Source: Paenibacillus thiaminolyticus (GTDB lineage Bacteria; Bacillota; Bacilli; Paenibacillales; Paenibacillaceae). Taken from it: 64,000 nucleotides of DNA. A program made the position numbers and the translations under genes. The notes beneath the pieces were generated by a model. That model saw only the letters and a program-made list of their open reading frames with translations, was not told the origin of the DNA and searched no databases. Position 1 is the stretch's first letter. Each line of letters opens with the position of its first letter. This document shows positions 8,828 through 17,435 of the stretch, in pieces. The DNA is taken from assembly GCF_007066085.1 (NCBI RefSeq), contig NZ_CP041405.1:558001-622000 (forward strand), read 5' to 3'.

Positions 8828-9115
8828 TTAGTTTTGCGTCCACTTTTTAGGCAAATATTTATTGATCGTTTGGATTCCCTCATTGTTGATTGCATAGTAC
8901 ATACATAATTCCCCGTTAGCATCCAGCTCGTAATGGACCTCGTCAATCAGTCCGTTTGCCTGCAAGGACAGCATATGATCCAGAAAGTTTGCTCTTGTAA
9001 ATTGACGTTCTCCACCGTATTCGCTTTTCAAAGCGTCCATTGCATCATCAATATTTGCTTGCTGCACAGTGGACATGAAAAGCAGCACCCGGGAGCGAAT
9101 CGGCAACAATGGCAT
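8828..9115 (-). CDS. Small winged-helix-like protein linked to the choline transporter gene
   Basis: 95-aa protein, not recognised at family level. Its helix-helix-helix then short strands layout, with FTRANFLDHMLSLQANGLID and a C-terminal ITKYL-like helix, resembles a small winged-helix or PadR-like fold. There is no signal peptide or membrane segment. It starts 4 bp after the transporter stop behind AAGGAGG, so it is translated with it. Position suggests a regulator or partner of the transporter; this is inference. Confidence 0.7.
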   Translation of the reverse strand: MPLLPIRSRVLLFMSTVQQANIDDAMDALKSEYGGERQFTRANFLDHMLSLQANGLIDEVHYELDANGELCMYYAINNEGIQTINKYLPKKWTQN

Positions 9116-9119
9116 TTGC

Positions 9120-10229
9120 TTACGCCTCCTTCTTTTTGAACAGATCCATTGGATTCATTGAAACTAAAAGCGCTCCAAGCGTAATAATAACTGCGCCGGC
9201 AATTATTGTAGGAGTCAACGAACTACCGAGGAAGATAGCGGCAAAGACAACCCCCCACAGTACATAGGTAATGTTGAGCGACATGCCGACAGCAACGCCA
9301 ACCATACTATTGGCCATATACCATGTCAGGAAAGAGATTGCCGTAAACAGGGCCGCAGCCGCGATAATGAGCATAGGCGACACGGAGCCAAGTACGGAAG
9401 TAAAGAGATCTGTCGCGCTGAAGATAGGTATCAGCACAGCAATATATACGAGTCCGGAAACGCCCTCGCGAATGGTAATGGCGATATTGGAATCAAGCAT
9501 AGACATCCCGAAAGTAGCAAATACGCCTTCCAATCCCCAGCCAAGTGCGGCCACCAGAGCAAAAATAATGCCTAGTGTGAAATTATCCACTCCACCTTCA
9601 GGCTTGACATAAGAAATGAGCGCCGCTCCGATAACACAGATGAACATGCCGACGGCCACCCGTTTATCAATCTTCTGCTTCAGGAACATTCGCGCGAAAA
9701 TAGCACCAAACATAGGACAAAGCGCCGAAATAGGAATAGCCGCCGCTCCAGCCATATCAATTCCAACTAGATAGGCCCCGTTGGCGATTGGACCGCCAAA
9801 CACCGCGGCAATTGCCACCATCAACCCCGGTATTGTTACCAGACTGCGGCCGATTTCTTTGATCATCCCTTTCTTGAAGTTCCAGATCAAAAGCCAGATT
9901 GCCGCCAAAGCATCATTGATCGCCGATGCCACTATAGGCGCCGCAAACGCTCCTACGACCCCCAGAAAAGGCTCTCTCACCATAGCGAGGGCAACAACAG
10001 TACTGTAAAGGCCGAACGTTAACCCGGAAATCAGTCCGTAAGCGATTCCATTTCTTCGGAAACGACTGTTCATCTTTTGTTTCAGCATGCCGGCCGAAGC
10101 CACTGCTTCCTTCATCATCCATACACCTCTGTTAAGTAGATTTGTCTTCGTAGATGTATCTTCATTGTATAGCAAAGCGGCCATTGCGCCTGTTACTAAC
10201 CGTACCTCTTGTTGGACTTCCTGAATCAC
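9120..10229 (-). CDS. DMT/EamA-family transporter, probable choline uptake
   Basis: 369-aa membrane protein with about ten helices forming two EamA-like repeats (GLISGLTFGLYSTVVALAM; LGIIFALVAALGWGLEGVFA), ending in KKK. DMT permeases include the choline permease LicB, and the gene sits next to a choline lyase locus, so choline or amine transport is the likely job (inference). The start is uncertain: GTG 10229 has GGAG 6 nt upstream; TTG 10241 is possible; ATG 10120 has AGAGGTG and would remove a 36-residue soluble leader. An 11-bp element shared with the cut operon promoter region overlaps the 10229/10241 starts. Confidence 0.8.
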   Translation of the reverse strand: MIQEVQQEVRLVTGAMAALLYNEDTSTKTNLLNRGVWMMKEAVASAGMLKQKMNSRFRRNGIAYGLISGLTFGLYSTVVALAMVREPFLGVVGAFAAPIVASAINDALAAIWLLIWNFKKGMIKEIGRSLVTIPGLMVAIAAVFGGPIANGAYLVGIDMAGAAAIPISALCPMFGAIFARMFLKQKIDKRVAVGMFICVIGAALISYVKPEGGVDNFTLGIIFALVAALGWGLEGVFATFGMSMLDSNIAITIREGVSGLVYIAVLIPIFSATDLFTSVLGSVSPMLIIAAAALFTAISFLTWYMANSMVGVAVGMSLNITYVLWGVVFAAIFLGSSLTPTIIAGAVIITLGALLVSMNPMDLFKKKEA

Positions 10230-10274
10230 TTTTTTCTCCAATCTGGTACTATTCGTACTTTTAGGACGACATAG

Positions 10275-10316
10275 AAAATAAAAAAACTCCCACCCGACAT
10301 TAGTCGGGGGAAGTTT
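10275..10316 (-). terminator. Terminator after the response regulator gene
   Basis: Minus strand stem AAACTTCCCCCGAC / GTCGGGTGGGAGTTT with loop TAAT, followed by TTTTATTTT. Separates the two-component operon from the transporter operon. Confidence 0.85.
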
Positions 10317-10343
10317 CCTTGATTCTATCTATAGAGCGTTTTT

Positions 10344-11099
10344 TTAAACTCGAGCTAGAACGCTTTTTTTGTATTCCTTCGGCGTCATATTCATTTGCTT
10401 GTAGAATACCCGGTTGAAATAAGACGGATCGGTAAAGCCGCATTCTGTGGAGATGCGATAGGCGGGATACCCGGTAGTCTCAAGAAGCTTGCAGGCATGT
10501 GCAATCTTGAGCTTGTTCACATAATCCGTATAAGTAACGCCGAGCTCCCTTTTGAATATGCGGCTAAAATATTGGGCATTCATGTACACATGACTCGCCA
10601 CCATTTGCAGGGTCAGCTTATCTTTGTAATTTTGCTGAATATAATCGATGGCTTCTTGAATAAAGCGCTGACATTCTTGAGCCGATTCTATCTGATAAGT
10701 TTCGGTTGCACCATTTTCTTCTGATTGAGCAGCCTTCTCGAGCCCCTTACGAATCATTTGCCGCAATTTTTCCGGCTTGACCGGCTTAAGCAGATATTCG
10801 TGTACCTGCAGACTGATTGCCGCCTGTGCATAGGAGAAATCCGAGCTGGCCGACAAAATCGTCACGCAGGCGTTAGGGAGAAAGCGGCGAATTTCCTGTA
10901 ACGAGGATATTCCATCCATTTCAGGCAGCATGATATCCATAAAAATAATATCCGGCCGATATTGCTTGGCGAGCTTAATCGCTTGCATACCGGTATCGCA
11001 AAGAAGAAGCTTATCTTCAGCACCTAGCATTTCCTGCGCGATGGATTGAAGAAATTCCTGTTCTATCGGTTCATCTTCAACAAACATAACTATGCTCAT
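10344..11099 (-). CDS. AraC-type response regulator (YesN-like)
   Basis: 251-aa cytoplasmic regulator: receiver domain (residues 1-120; acidic pocket E8-D9, phospho-acceptor D55 in IIFMDIMLPEMDG, YLLKPVKP lysine) and a C-terminal AraC pair of HTH motifs (LTLQMVASHVYMNAQYFSRI; ISTECGFTDPSYFNRVFYK). ATG 11099 is preferred; the upstream ATG lies inside the kinase gene and GAGGTG precedes 11099 by 8 nt. Begins 7 bp after the kinase stop. It very likely activates the choline BMC operon; its binding site is not proven here. Confidence 0.93.
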   Translation of the reverse strand: MSIVMFVEDEPIEQEFLQSIAQEMLGAEDKLLLCDTGMQAIKLAKQYRPDIIFMDIMLPEMDGISSLQEIRRFLPNACVTILSASSDFSYAQAAISLQVHEYLLKPVKPEKLRQMIRKGLEKAAQSEENGATETYQIESAQECQRFIQEAIDYIQQNYKDKLTLQMVASHVYMNAQYFSRIFKRELGVTYTDYVNKLKIAHACKLLETTGYPAYRISTECGFTDPSYFNRVFYKQMNMTPKEYKKSVLARV

Positions 11100-11106
11100 T
11101 GCATCA

Positions 11107-12336
11107 TCACCTCGCATTTGGTTGGGTGGGGATGCGGATGTTAATCGTGCTCCCGCTGTAATCAGATTTCACGATCGATAACCCATACTCTTCTCCGAAA
11201 TAACGCTTCAAACGGCTATCGGTACTCCGGAAGCCCACCCCGATCTTGCTGTCCGGCTGATGAATGAGCTTTAGTACCTCCGGCGAGAACCCGTTGCCAT
11301 TGTCGATAACAGAAATGGTGATATCATTTTTGTACTTTTCGGCTATCAGACGAACGGTTCCTCCATCCCGCTTAGGGGTAATTCCATGAATTACTGCATT
11401 TTCCACAATAGGCTGAATCACCATATTCGGAATGCGATAAGCCTTTAATTCATTAGGAACAATGATTTCATACTGGAGACGGTTCTTGAAACGCGCCTTT
11501 TGTATATACAAATACTTCTCAATATTATCCACTTCAGATGCGATGGTATGAAGCTGATTATCCTGCTTCACATTGTATCGCAGCAAGTCGGACAGGCAAT
11601 AGATCAATTCCTCCGTCGTATGGGAGTGTTCGAAATAAGCGATGCGGGCAATGGAATTCAACGTATTGAACAGGAAATGCGGATTGATGACGAGAGACAT
11701 ATTTTTGGCTTCTAAGTCAATCACTTTCTTCTCCAGTATTTCCTTTTCCGCAGACAGACGATTGATAATCCCGGTGTTCTCCTGCGCGCTTTCAACGATG
11801 TCGAGCGCAATATTCCTAGCGATATGATGGCAAAGCTGCTCGTGAATATCTGCTTTATCCTTGTCAATGGTTGGAAAAGCCGATATCGCCTTCGCGACAA
11901 ACTCCAAATCCAGCCCCTTCATTTCGGCCAATTCCGCCGTGTTAATCAGATACTTCTGAAATTCCCTCTCCTGGGAATACGCTTGCATCCCCGATATGAA
12001 GCCAACAACCTCATCTTTGACCATAATGGGAAGCAAAATATTCTCCATGCCGTAACAGCAAACAAATCGCCCCTGTTCGCCTGAATTAAAGCGCTTCAAA
12101 TAATCTGCGCAAGGCCGCGTAGGATTCTCCCAACAAATATGCCTGCAGAAATCAGGGGAAGGATTGAACTCCAGCAACACGTCTCCATTGTTATCGTGCA
12201 GCAGCAGCGAGAACTTGGAAAGAGACAGGATGCCGCTGTATCGTGCGTATACTTTGGTTGCGATCGGACTATTGGTTTTCAGCATAATCTCGTTGCACCC
12301 TTTCACCGAAAATGAACGGGAAAATAGATGTTTCAT
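11107..12336 (-). CDS. PocR-domain sensor histidine kinase of LytS/YesM type
   Basis: 409-aa kinase without clear membrane segments. The N-terminal half is a PocR sensory domain with conserved cysteines (FCRHICWENPTRPCADYL; RFVCCYGMENILLPI), a domain known to sense small molecules such as 1,2-propanediol. A short coiled coil (LSAEKEILEKKVIDLEAKN) links to a His_kinase domain (NPHFLFNTLNSIARI) and an ATPase domain (PIVENAVIHGI, DNGNGF). Choline or acetaldehyde is a plausible ligand here (inference). Start uncertain: ATG 12336 is used; ATG 12360 and a later ATG behind AAAGGGTG are alternatives. A TATAAT lies at 12370-12365 on this strand. Confidence 0.9.
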   Translation of the reverse strand: MKHLFSRSFSVKGCNEIMLKTNSPIATKVYARYSGILSLSKFSLLLHDNNGDVLLEFNPSPDFCRHICWENPTRPCADYLKRFNSGEQGRFVCCYGMENILLPIMVKDEVVGFISGMQAYSQEREFQKYLINTAELAEMKGLDLEFVAKAISAFPTIDKDKADIHEQLCHHIARNIALDIVESAQENTGIINRLSAEKEILEKKVIDLEAKNMSLVINPHFLFNTLNSIARIAYFEHSHTTEELIYCLSDLLRYNVKQDNQLHTIASEVDNIEKYLYIQKARFKNRLQYEIIVPNELKAYRIPNMVIQPIVENAVIHGITPKRDGGTVRLIAEKYKNDITISVIDNGNGFSPEVLKLIHQPDSKIGVGFRSTDSRLKRYFGEEYGLSIVKSDYSGSTINIRIPTQPNAR

Positions 12337-12464
12337 GCTAAATTTTTCACAATATATCATCTCTATTATAGCAATTTTCAACCTGTTTGGAAATAGTACA
12401 TCCCTCCTCCTCAAAACCCTATTTAGAGAAATGCACCACTAGTACAAGCGGGATATCGCAGACA

Positions 12465-12503
12465 AAATAAAAAGGCCAAAACCCGTTTAATGAGTTTTGG
12501 CCT
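12465..12503 (-). terminator. Terminator of the cut/BMC operon
   Basis: Minus strand stem AGGCCAAAAC / GTTTTGGCCT, then TTTTATTTT. Marks the 3' end of the shell operon that begins at 24912. Confidence 0.9.
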
Positions 12504-12524
12504 GTTGCAGAGCATCGAAATAAA

Positions 12525-12806
12525 TTATTGCTTAGCAGCGGGAAGAATGTGTTCCACTTCACTGTGAGGACGAGGAATCACATGTACGGATATCAGTTCC
12601 CCTACGCGCTGTGCGGCTGCGGCACCAGCGTCCGTTGCCGCCTTCACAGCACCTACATCGCCCCGTACCATTACGGTAACAAGGCCGCCGCCTACCATCT
12701 CTTTGCCAATCAGGGTGACATTGGCCGCTTTGACCATTGCATCTGCTGCTTCGATAGAACCTACCAAACCTTTTGTTTCAATTAAACCCAATGCTTCCGA
12801 TTTCAT
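12525..12806 (-). CDS. BMC-H shell hexamer protein (EutM/PduA-like)
   Basis: 93-aa single BMC domain protein that tiles the flat facets of the microcompartment as hexamers. It shows [20 protein letters not shown], the [18 protein letters not shown] helix and the [14 protein letters not shown] tail. Almost identical to its neighbour at 12912, so a recent tandem duplication. AGGAGG precedes the ATG. Last gene of the cut operon; the gap upstream holds a structured intergenic element and a TATAAT that may add a shell-specific promoter. Confidence 0.96.
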   Translation of the reverse strand: MKSEALGLIETKGLVGSIEAADAMVKAANVTLIGKEMVGGGLVTVMVRGDVGAVKAATDAGAAAAQRVGELISVHVIPRPHSEVEHILPAAKQ

Positions 12807-12855
12807 GTTACATTCCTCCTAAAAGTTGTTAAAAGTTTTGTAAGATTATAGCGCT

Positions 12856-12894
12856 AGCTTACCGAACAAAACTTGCTTCGGAAGCATAGGCTTA
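12856..12894 (-). other. Intergenic element, copy 1 (shell gene leader)
   Basis: On the minus strand this contains hairpin GCTTCCGAAGC followed by TTTTGTTCGGTAAGC, close to CAAAACTTTTAGGAGG-like leader sequence of the shell gene at 12806. A homologous copy is at 19443-19482 before the EutS-like gene. Function unknown. Confidence 0.55.
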
Positions 12895-12911
12895 TTTTAT
12901 AGCTTTTTTAA

Positions 12912-13193
12912 TTATTCCTTAGTAGTCGGAAGGATGTTCTCCACTTCGCTGTGGGGACGAGGAATCACATGTACCGACACGAGTTCCCCTACATTCTTCG
13001 CGGCCGCGGCGCCAGCATCCGTTGCCGCCTTCACAGCACCTACATCGCCTCGTACCATCACGGTAACAAGGCCGCCGCCTGCCATCTCTTTGCCAATCAA
13101 GGTGACATTGGCCGCTTTGACCATAGCGTCCGCTGCTTCGATAGAACCTACCAATCCTTTTGTTTCAACCAAACCAAGGGCTTCCGATCTCAT
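12912..13193 (-). CDS. BMC-H shell hexamer protein (EutM/PduA-like)
   Basis: 93-aa BMC-H paralog of the gene at 12525; they differ mainly by a few residues (KEMAGGG vs KEMVGGG, KNVGELV vs QRVGELI). It also forms facet hexamers. ATG 13199 is too close to AGGAGG, so ATG 13193 ([10 protein letters not shown]) is chosen. It follows pduL by 12 bp. Two near-identical copies in tandem may raise dosage of the main facet protein. Confidence 0.95.
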   Translation of the reverse strand: MRSEALGLVETKGLVGSIEAADAMVKAANVTLIGKEMAGGGLVTVMVRGDVGAVKAATDAGAAAAKNVGELVSVHVIPRPHSEVENILPTTKE

Positions 13194-13205
13194 GTTCATT
13201 TCCTC

Positions 13206-13853
13206 CTAAAGATTTTTTATGATTTTGACAACAGACGCCGATGTCAGATCCATCGCGTTAGCCTCTTCAACGTCGATATGACAGTCGAGAGCGGCGTCAC
13301 TGCTAACTCGGATTGCGACCTGATTGTACCCTCCGCCCCGGAGACCATCAAATTGAATACTGACCATTTCTCCGTTGGTTACACCAAAGTAAAGGGCATC
13401 ATCAGGCGTCATATGAATGTGGCGCTGTGCAACCATCAAGCCGCTGGTAATATATACGCTTCCCTTAGGCCCGACCAACGTGATGCCCGGTGTGCCTTCA
13501 AGCTCCCCGGATAAGCGCAATGGAGCTTTCACGCCCAGCTTAAAACAGTCACCCCGCATAATTTCTACCTGGCTCTGTTTCCGCACTGGGCCAAGAACAC
13601 GCACTTTTTCGATGGCCCCCTTGGGACCGCAGACCGTAACGGTCTCATTACATGCATACTGACCAGGTTGGGACAAATCACGCATTTTGGAAAGCGTATA
13701 TCCGGCTCCGAAGAGCGTCTCCACATCAGCCTGGGAAAGATGCACATGGCGGTTTGAAATTCCTAAAGGGATGGAGCGCGGCTCCTTTTCCGCCTTCCCA
13801 GCACCGGATACAACCTCCATTAACAAGGACAGCACTTGATCATAGTTCCCCAT
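13206..13853 (-). CDS. pduL: Phosphate acyltransferase PduL (BMC type)
   Basis: 215-aa enzyme converting acetyl-CoA and phosphate to acetyl phosphate inside the compartment and recycling CoA. It has two PduL repeats with zinc-binding HVH (His36, His38) and HIH (His145, His147) plus a late His191 in LDCHID. Residues 1-20 (YDQVLSLLMEVVSG) form a short amphipathic helix before a charged linker, as expected for an encapsulation peptide. Its ATG overlaps the stop of the aldehyde dehydrogenase gene (TAATG), so the two are translationally coupled. Confidence 0.95.
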   Translation of the reverse strand: MGNYDQVLSLLMEVVSGAGKAEKEPRSIPLGISNRHVHLSQADVETLFGAGYTLSKMRDLSQPGQYACNETVTVCGPKGAIEKVRVLGPVRKQSQVEIMRGDCFKLGVKAPLRLSGELEGTPGITLVGPKGSVYITSGLMVAQRHIHMTPDDALYFGVTNGEMVSIQFDGLRGGGYNQVAIRVSSDAALDCHIDVEEANAMDLTSASVVKIIKNL

Positions 13854-15325
13854 TAGCTGTCACCGCTTTTCTGCAAAATAGACATCAGCTCATCGACCAG
13901 ATTCAACAGCAACGCATCCTCCTGTTGCTTCGGCGGTTGTGGAGAGGAAACAGAATCAGGGCTTTGTGCCGTACAGTCCTTAATGCCATAAGCCACACGC
14001 TTGATATTAATCAAGTGCTGTGGTCCCACATTATCTGAAGTGGCGCTGCCGCCCCAGGTTCCACATCCCAAAGTGAAGGCCGGAGCAAGCCCAGTGCTTG
14101 CGCCCACGCCGCCCTGAGTGGAGCCTGTATTTACCAAAATGCGAAATACAGGTTTTTGCGCAAATTCCATGACCATATCGTGATTCTGTGTATGGATGGA
14201 GAAGCTATGGCCTATTCCTCCATTACGCAGCAGCCCAACACTTAGATCACAAGCCTCACGCCAGTCCTGTACAGTGTAAAATGCCAATACAGTAGTAAGC
14301 TTTTCATAGGACAGCGGGAATTTCTCTCCCACGCCCTGCTGTTCGCCCAACAGCACCTTGACCCCGGCTGGAATTTGAATGCCGGCCGCTTCTGCAATCA
14401 CCTGAGGCGAACGTCCCACCAGTCTTGAATTCATGGCATGGCCTTTTACAAACAGCTTGGACGCGACTTTGGCAGTCTCCTCCTGATTCATAAAGTAACC
14501 GCCCTGACGCTCAAACTCCGCGATCACCTGAGGACGGATGCATTCCTCTACGATAACAGCCTGTTCAGAGGCGCAGATTGTACCGTAATCGAAGGTTTTG
14601 CTGGCAATGATATTTGCTACTGCCTTTGGAATATCCGCGGTGCGCTCAATATAGGCCGGTACATTGCCCGGTCCTACCCCCAGCGCCGGCTTACCCGCAC
14701 TATAGGCGGATTTCACCATCGCCGAGCCGCCTGTGGCGATAATCATGGCGATTTCATCGCACTTCATCAGTTCCTGCGTCGCTGGCATAGAAGGCTTGGT
14801 AACGCAGCCAATGATTCCTTCGGGAGCCCCTGCCTCGACAGCGGCTGCGTGCATGAGTTCTGCGGCCCGCATGATGGATTTCTTAGCCGAAGGATGCGGC
14901 GAAAAGATGATTCCATTACGAGCCTTTATCGCAATGATCGATTTGAAAATCGTCGTGGATGTCGGATTGGTCGATGGAATAATGCCCATGAGCAGTCCAA
15001 CAGGCTCGGCAATCTCTATTAATTGATTTGTCTTATCCTCGCGGATAACCCCAATCGTTTTCGTATCCCGAATGGATTCATACAGCTCCGTGGAAGCCAG
15101 ACGGTTTTTGAAGATTTTATCCTGGGTTTTGCCAAATCCGGTTTCCTCCACGGCCAGCGCAGCCAGTTCCGCGGCATTGACCTCCGCGGTCCGCACCATG
15201 TTTTGTACAATTTTGTCAATCTGTTCAGCATTGTACCCTGCAAGGATATCGGTGGCGGCTTTTCCTGCACGGGCCAATTCCCGGGTTTCCTGAATCGATT
15301 GCAAGTCATAATCAAAATTTTCCAA
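13853..15325 (-). CDS. CoA-acylating acetaldehyde dehydrogenase (EutE/PduP/CutO-type)
   Basis: 490-aa enzyme oxidising acetaldehyde from choline to acetyl-CoA with NAD+. Rossmann region PVGLLMGIIPSTNPTST, catalytic Cys251 in DYGTICASEQ, and LGVGPGNVPAYIER are diagnostic. After the catalytic domain comes a Ser/Pro/Gln linker and a C-terminal amphipathic helix (ALLLNLVDELMSILQK), which looks like an encapsulation peptide. Start is TTG 15325 with AGGAGG nine bases upstream. Feeds PduL directly downstream. Confidence 0.95.
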   Translation of the reverse strand: MENFDYDLQSIQETRELARAGKAATDILAGYNAEQIDKIVQNMVRTAEVNAAELAALAVEETGFGKTQDKIFKNRLASTELYESIRDTKTIGVIREDKTNQLIEIAEPVGLLMGIIPSTNPTSTTIFKSIIAIKARNGIIFSPHPSAKKSIMRAAELMHAAAVEAGAPEGIIGCVTKPSMPATQELMKCDEIAMIIATGGSAMVKSAYSAGKPALGVGPGNVPAYIERTADIPKAVANIIASKTFDYGTICASEQAVIVEECIRPQVIAEFERQGGYFMNQEETAKVASKLFVKGHAMNSRLVGRSPQVIAEAAGIQIPAGVKVLLGEQQGVGEKFPLSYEKLTTVLAFYTVQDWREACDLSVGLLRNGGIGHSFSIHTQNHDMVMEFAQKPVFRILVNTGSTQGGVGASTGLAPAFTLGCGTWGGSATSDNVGPQHLINIKRVAYGIKDCTAQSPDSVSSPQPPKQQEDALLLNLVDELMSILQKSGDS

Positions 15326-15352
15326 GTGAAATATCCTCCTCTCGAATCCTGC

Positions 15353-16150
15353 TTACGGTTGATAATAATGGCGGAACCGCTTGAGCAGTTTCACCTTGTT
15401 GGCCTTGGAAATGGTCGTCATGCTCATCCCATACGCAGGACCGCACTCTCTGGCCAGTCGGCGCAGCTTCACGGCTGTCATCGATTCCAGTTGCTCCATT
15501 GCTTTGTCAAGCCCGGCTTCCTTTACCAGCACGTCAATCTGGTGTTTGAATGGACTGTCCAGCACTGCCTGCTCTCCATCTGCCGGATTTTCATCATTGT
15601 CCGTTTCCGGACTGGCGTCTTCAGACGCAAGATCCTGAGCGGGATCGGCCGCCAGTAGAGGTAAGCCTTCTTCACTACCACGATGGATTGAGACATCGGG
15701 CGGCGTGTTCAATGGAATATCGAGAGCCGTATCCAGTGGAACATCAGACGCTGCATCCGGTTCCGGAGTCTGCTTCGTCGTTGGCTCGGGCATCTGCTCC
15801 GCAAACTGTTCTGCTGCCTGATTATGCTGCACTGGCAGCGCCGGCTCGTCCTTCTCCTTGGCAAGGTTCGGAACGCTGCGCCGGCCGATGATGCTCTCAA
15901 TGTCGTTGTGGGGTCTTGGAATGACATGCCGGCTGACCAGCACATCACTGCCCAATTGTTGCGCCGCGGAGGCCCCTGCTTCCACGGATGCTTGAACAGC
16001 GCCGACATCGCCGGTTACCATGATCGTCACTAGCCCGCCGCCCACTTTGCACTTTTCTATCAATTCTACCTGAGCTGATTTGAGCATGATGTCCAGACAT
16101 TCAATCGCCGGAAGAAGGCCCCGCGTTTCAATTAATCCAAGCGCCTGCAT
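15353..16150 (-). CDS. BMC shell protein with long acidic linker and C-terminal helical domain (EutK-like layout)
   Basis: 265 aa: N-terminal BMC-H domain (1-90, QALGLIETRGLLPAIECLDI), then ~110 residues rich in Pro, Glu, Asp and Thr with DTALDIPLNT-like repeats, then a ~65-residue helical C-terminus rich in Lys/Arg (TAVKLRRLARECGPAYGMS, KANKVKLLKRFRHYY). That tail resembles a SAP/helix-turn-helix module and recalls EutK, whose C-terminus has a nucleic-acid-binding-like fold. It could face the lumen or cytosol and organise enzymes. AGGAGG is well spaced before ATG. Precedes the aldehyde dehydrogenase gene. Confidence 0.9.
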   Translation of the reverse strand: MQALGLIETRGLLPAIECLDIMLKSAQVELIEKCKVGGGLVTIMVTGDVGAVQASVEAGASAAQQLGSDVLVSRHVIPRPHNDIESIIGRRSVPNLAKEKDEPALPVQHNQAAEQFAEQMPEPTTKQTPEPDAASDVPLDTALDIPLNTPPDVSIHRGSEEGLPLLAADPAQDLASEDASPETDNDENPADGEQAVLDSPFKHQIDVLVKEAGLDKAMEQLESMTAVKLRRLARECGPAYGMSMTTISKANKVKLLKRFRHYYQP

Positions 16151-16164
16151 GCTATCACCTCCTG

Positions 16165-16821
16165 TTACTGCAGCGTCCGATCAGGCTCGCCCGCCGGATA
16201 CGTCATATAAAACACCCTCGCGCAGGCCGACGATCCCTTGGTCGCTTTCACCCCTTTGGGGATGAAGAGCACATCCCCCTCATGAGCGGTGAACGTTCTC
16301 TCGTTCAAAGTGACATCAAGCGTGCCTTCCAACACGATATAAGTTTCTTCGCGGGCCGTCTTCTGCTCGAAGCTATCGTGATCGACCGTCAGAAACCCTG
16401 CGCTCATGGAACAATCCGGCCTCCCGATTACTTCTTGACGATATACCTTGGCACCAGATGTTCCCGTTTCGTAAGCTTCCATTTTTACTGTCCGGCCCCG
16501 CACAAGTTTCAAGCCAGTCGGATCCGTCTCCGCCTGATAAGGTGGCTCAAGAGCCGTTCCCAACAGCTTTTCAACCAGTCCTTTTTCCGATAACATCTTG
16601 AAAAATTTAAAAATGGCATTCATGTCGAGATCATCCTGAGTTTGGCAGCCTGTGGCCTCGGAACGCAAAGTCCCGCATGGCTCATCGGTAAACTCCATCC
16701 CCAGCTCCCTTGCCTTATCTCGGGCCGCCGGTGTCACAATCGTGTTACTGTCAATGCAGCACCGCTTCTGTCCGGAAGCCACCCATTCCTCCACATCCGC
16801 AGCGCATATCAGTTTTTTCAC
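16165..16821 (-). CDS. eutQ: EutQ-like cupin
   Basis: 218-aa EutQ-family protein. The N-terminal part (MKKLICAADVEEW, ITPAARDKARELGMEF-like) matches the EutQ/PduT-associated leader; the C-terminal ~110 residues are a cupin barrel (VIGRPDCSMSAGFLTVDHDS, EETYIVLEGTLDVTL, GDVLFIPKG). In Salmonella EutQ has acetate-kinase activity and helps compartment assembly; the role here is inferred. The open frame extends 49 codons upstream, but that part overlaps eutN in another frame; GTG 16821 with AAGGGGCGA upstream is the supported start. Confidence 0.9.
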   Translation of the reverse strand: MKKLICAADVEEWVASGQKRCCIDSNTIVTPAARDKARELGMEFTDEPCGTLRSEATGCQTQDDLDMNAIFKFFKMLSEKGLVEKLLGTALEPPYQAETDPTGLKLVRGRTVKMEAYETGTSGAKVYRQEVIGRPDCSMSAGFLTVDHDSFEQKTAREETYIVLEGTLDVTLNERTFTAHEGDVLFIPKGVKATKGSSACARVFYMTYPAGEPDRTLQ

Positions 16822-16864
16822 AGTTCTCGCCCCTTCTCGCTGCATTCGATTGCTGTTCGAATAT

Positions 16865-17128
16865 TTATTCGAACACGCAGTCTGCGTCAATGATGCCGAC
16901 GACGACGGCATCCACAGGAACATCGTCTGTATGCAGCATTTTGCGGGCCGAAGAGCCGGTGCAGACAATCACTCGATCGCCTATTCCAGCGCCGATCGTA
17001 TCGACTACAATCAAGCGGCGCCCGTCGTCGCTTCCGCCAATCACCTCGGCCAGCATCAGTTTCATTCCCACAAGGGAATCTGCTTTACGGGTAGACCAGA
17101 TATTGTGAATCAATTCAGCCGCAATCAT
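16865..17128 (-). CDS. eutN: BMC-P vertex pentamer (EutN/CcmL)
   Basis: 87-aa EutN/CcmL protein capping the twelve vertices of the shell. MIAAELIHNIWSTRKADSLVG, LIVVDTIGAGIGDRVIVCTG and VDAVVVGIID are the family motifs. The only BMC-P gene in the window. It overlaps the preceding BMC gene by 14 bp and has AGGAAGG before ATG. Confidence 0.96.
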   Translation of the reverse strand: MIAAELIHNIWSTRKADSLVGMKLMLAEVIGGSDDGRRLIVVDTIGAGIGDRVIVCTGSSARKMLHTDDVPVDAVVVGIIDADCVFE

Positions 17129-17435
17129 AGCAGTCCTTCCTCCCCGCTTTTCCGCTCCTCCGCTTAATCTCGGCGATGGCGTCCTCTACGGAAGCCGTGT
17201 CACCAAAAATGGCGAGAAGAATCATGTTCTGCGGGCAGCTGCCACGAATATCCTCCACTGTTACGCCCGCCACTTTTTCAGCTGCATCAGCAGCCCATAC
17301 CATATCAATCAGCCTTCCCTGCACCAGTCCGACTGCGTCGCATTGGGGAACTTCCCGACTACTGGGCGCTCCTCTGCGACGCAGCAAAATGTCCAGCGTC
17401 CCCTTAGAAGGAGATTTAATAATCCGACATTCCAC
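17115..17435 (-). CDS. Unusual BMC-domain shell protein
   Basis: 106-aa protein with a BMC-type core: DAVGLVQGRLIDMVWAADA and ILLAIFGDTASVEDAIAEIK correspond to the first helix and the GDVAAV helix of BMC proteins. A positively charged leader (IIKSPSKGTLDILLRRRG) precedes the core, where canonical BMC-H proteins have none, so a permuted or extended hexamer is possible. Similar GRM-locus proteins are annotated simply as BMC domain proteins. GTG 17435 abuts the eutJ stop (TGAGTG) with AGGAGG upstream. Confidence 0.8.
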   Translation of the reverse strand: MECRIIKSPSKGTLDILLRRRGAPSSREVPQCDAVGLVQGRLIDMVWAADAAEKVAGVTVEDIRGSCPQNMILLAIFGDTASVEDAIAEIKRRSGKAGRKDCYDCG

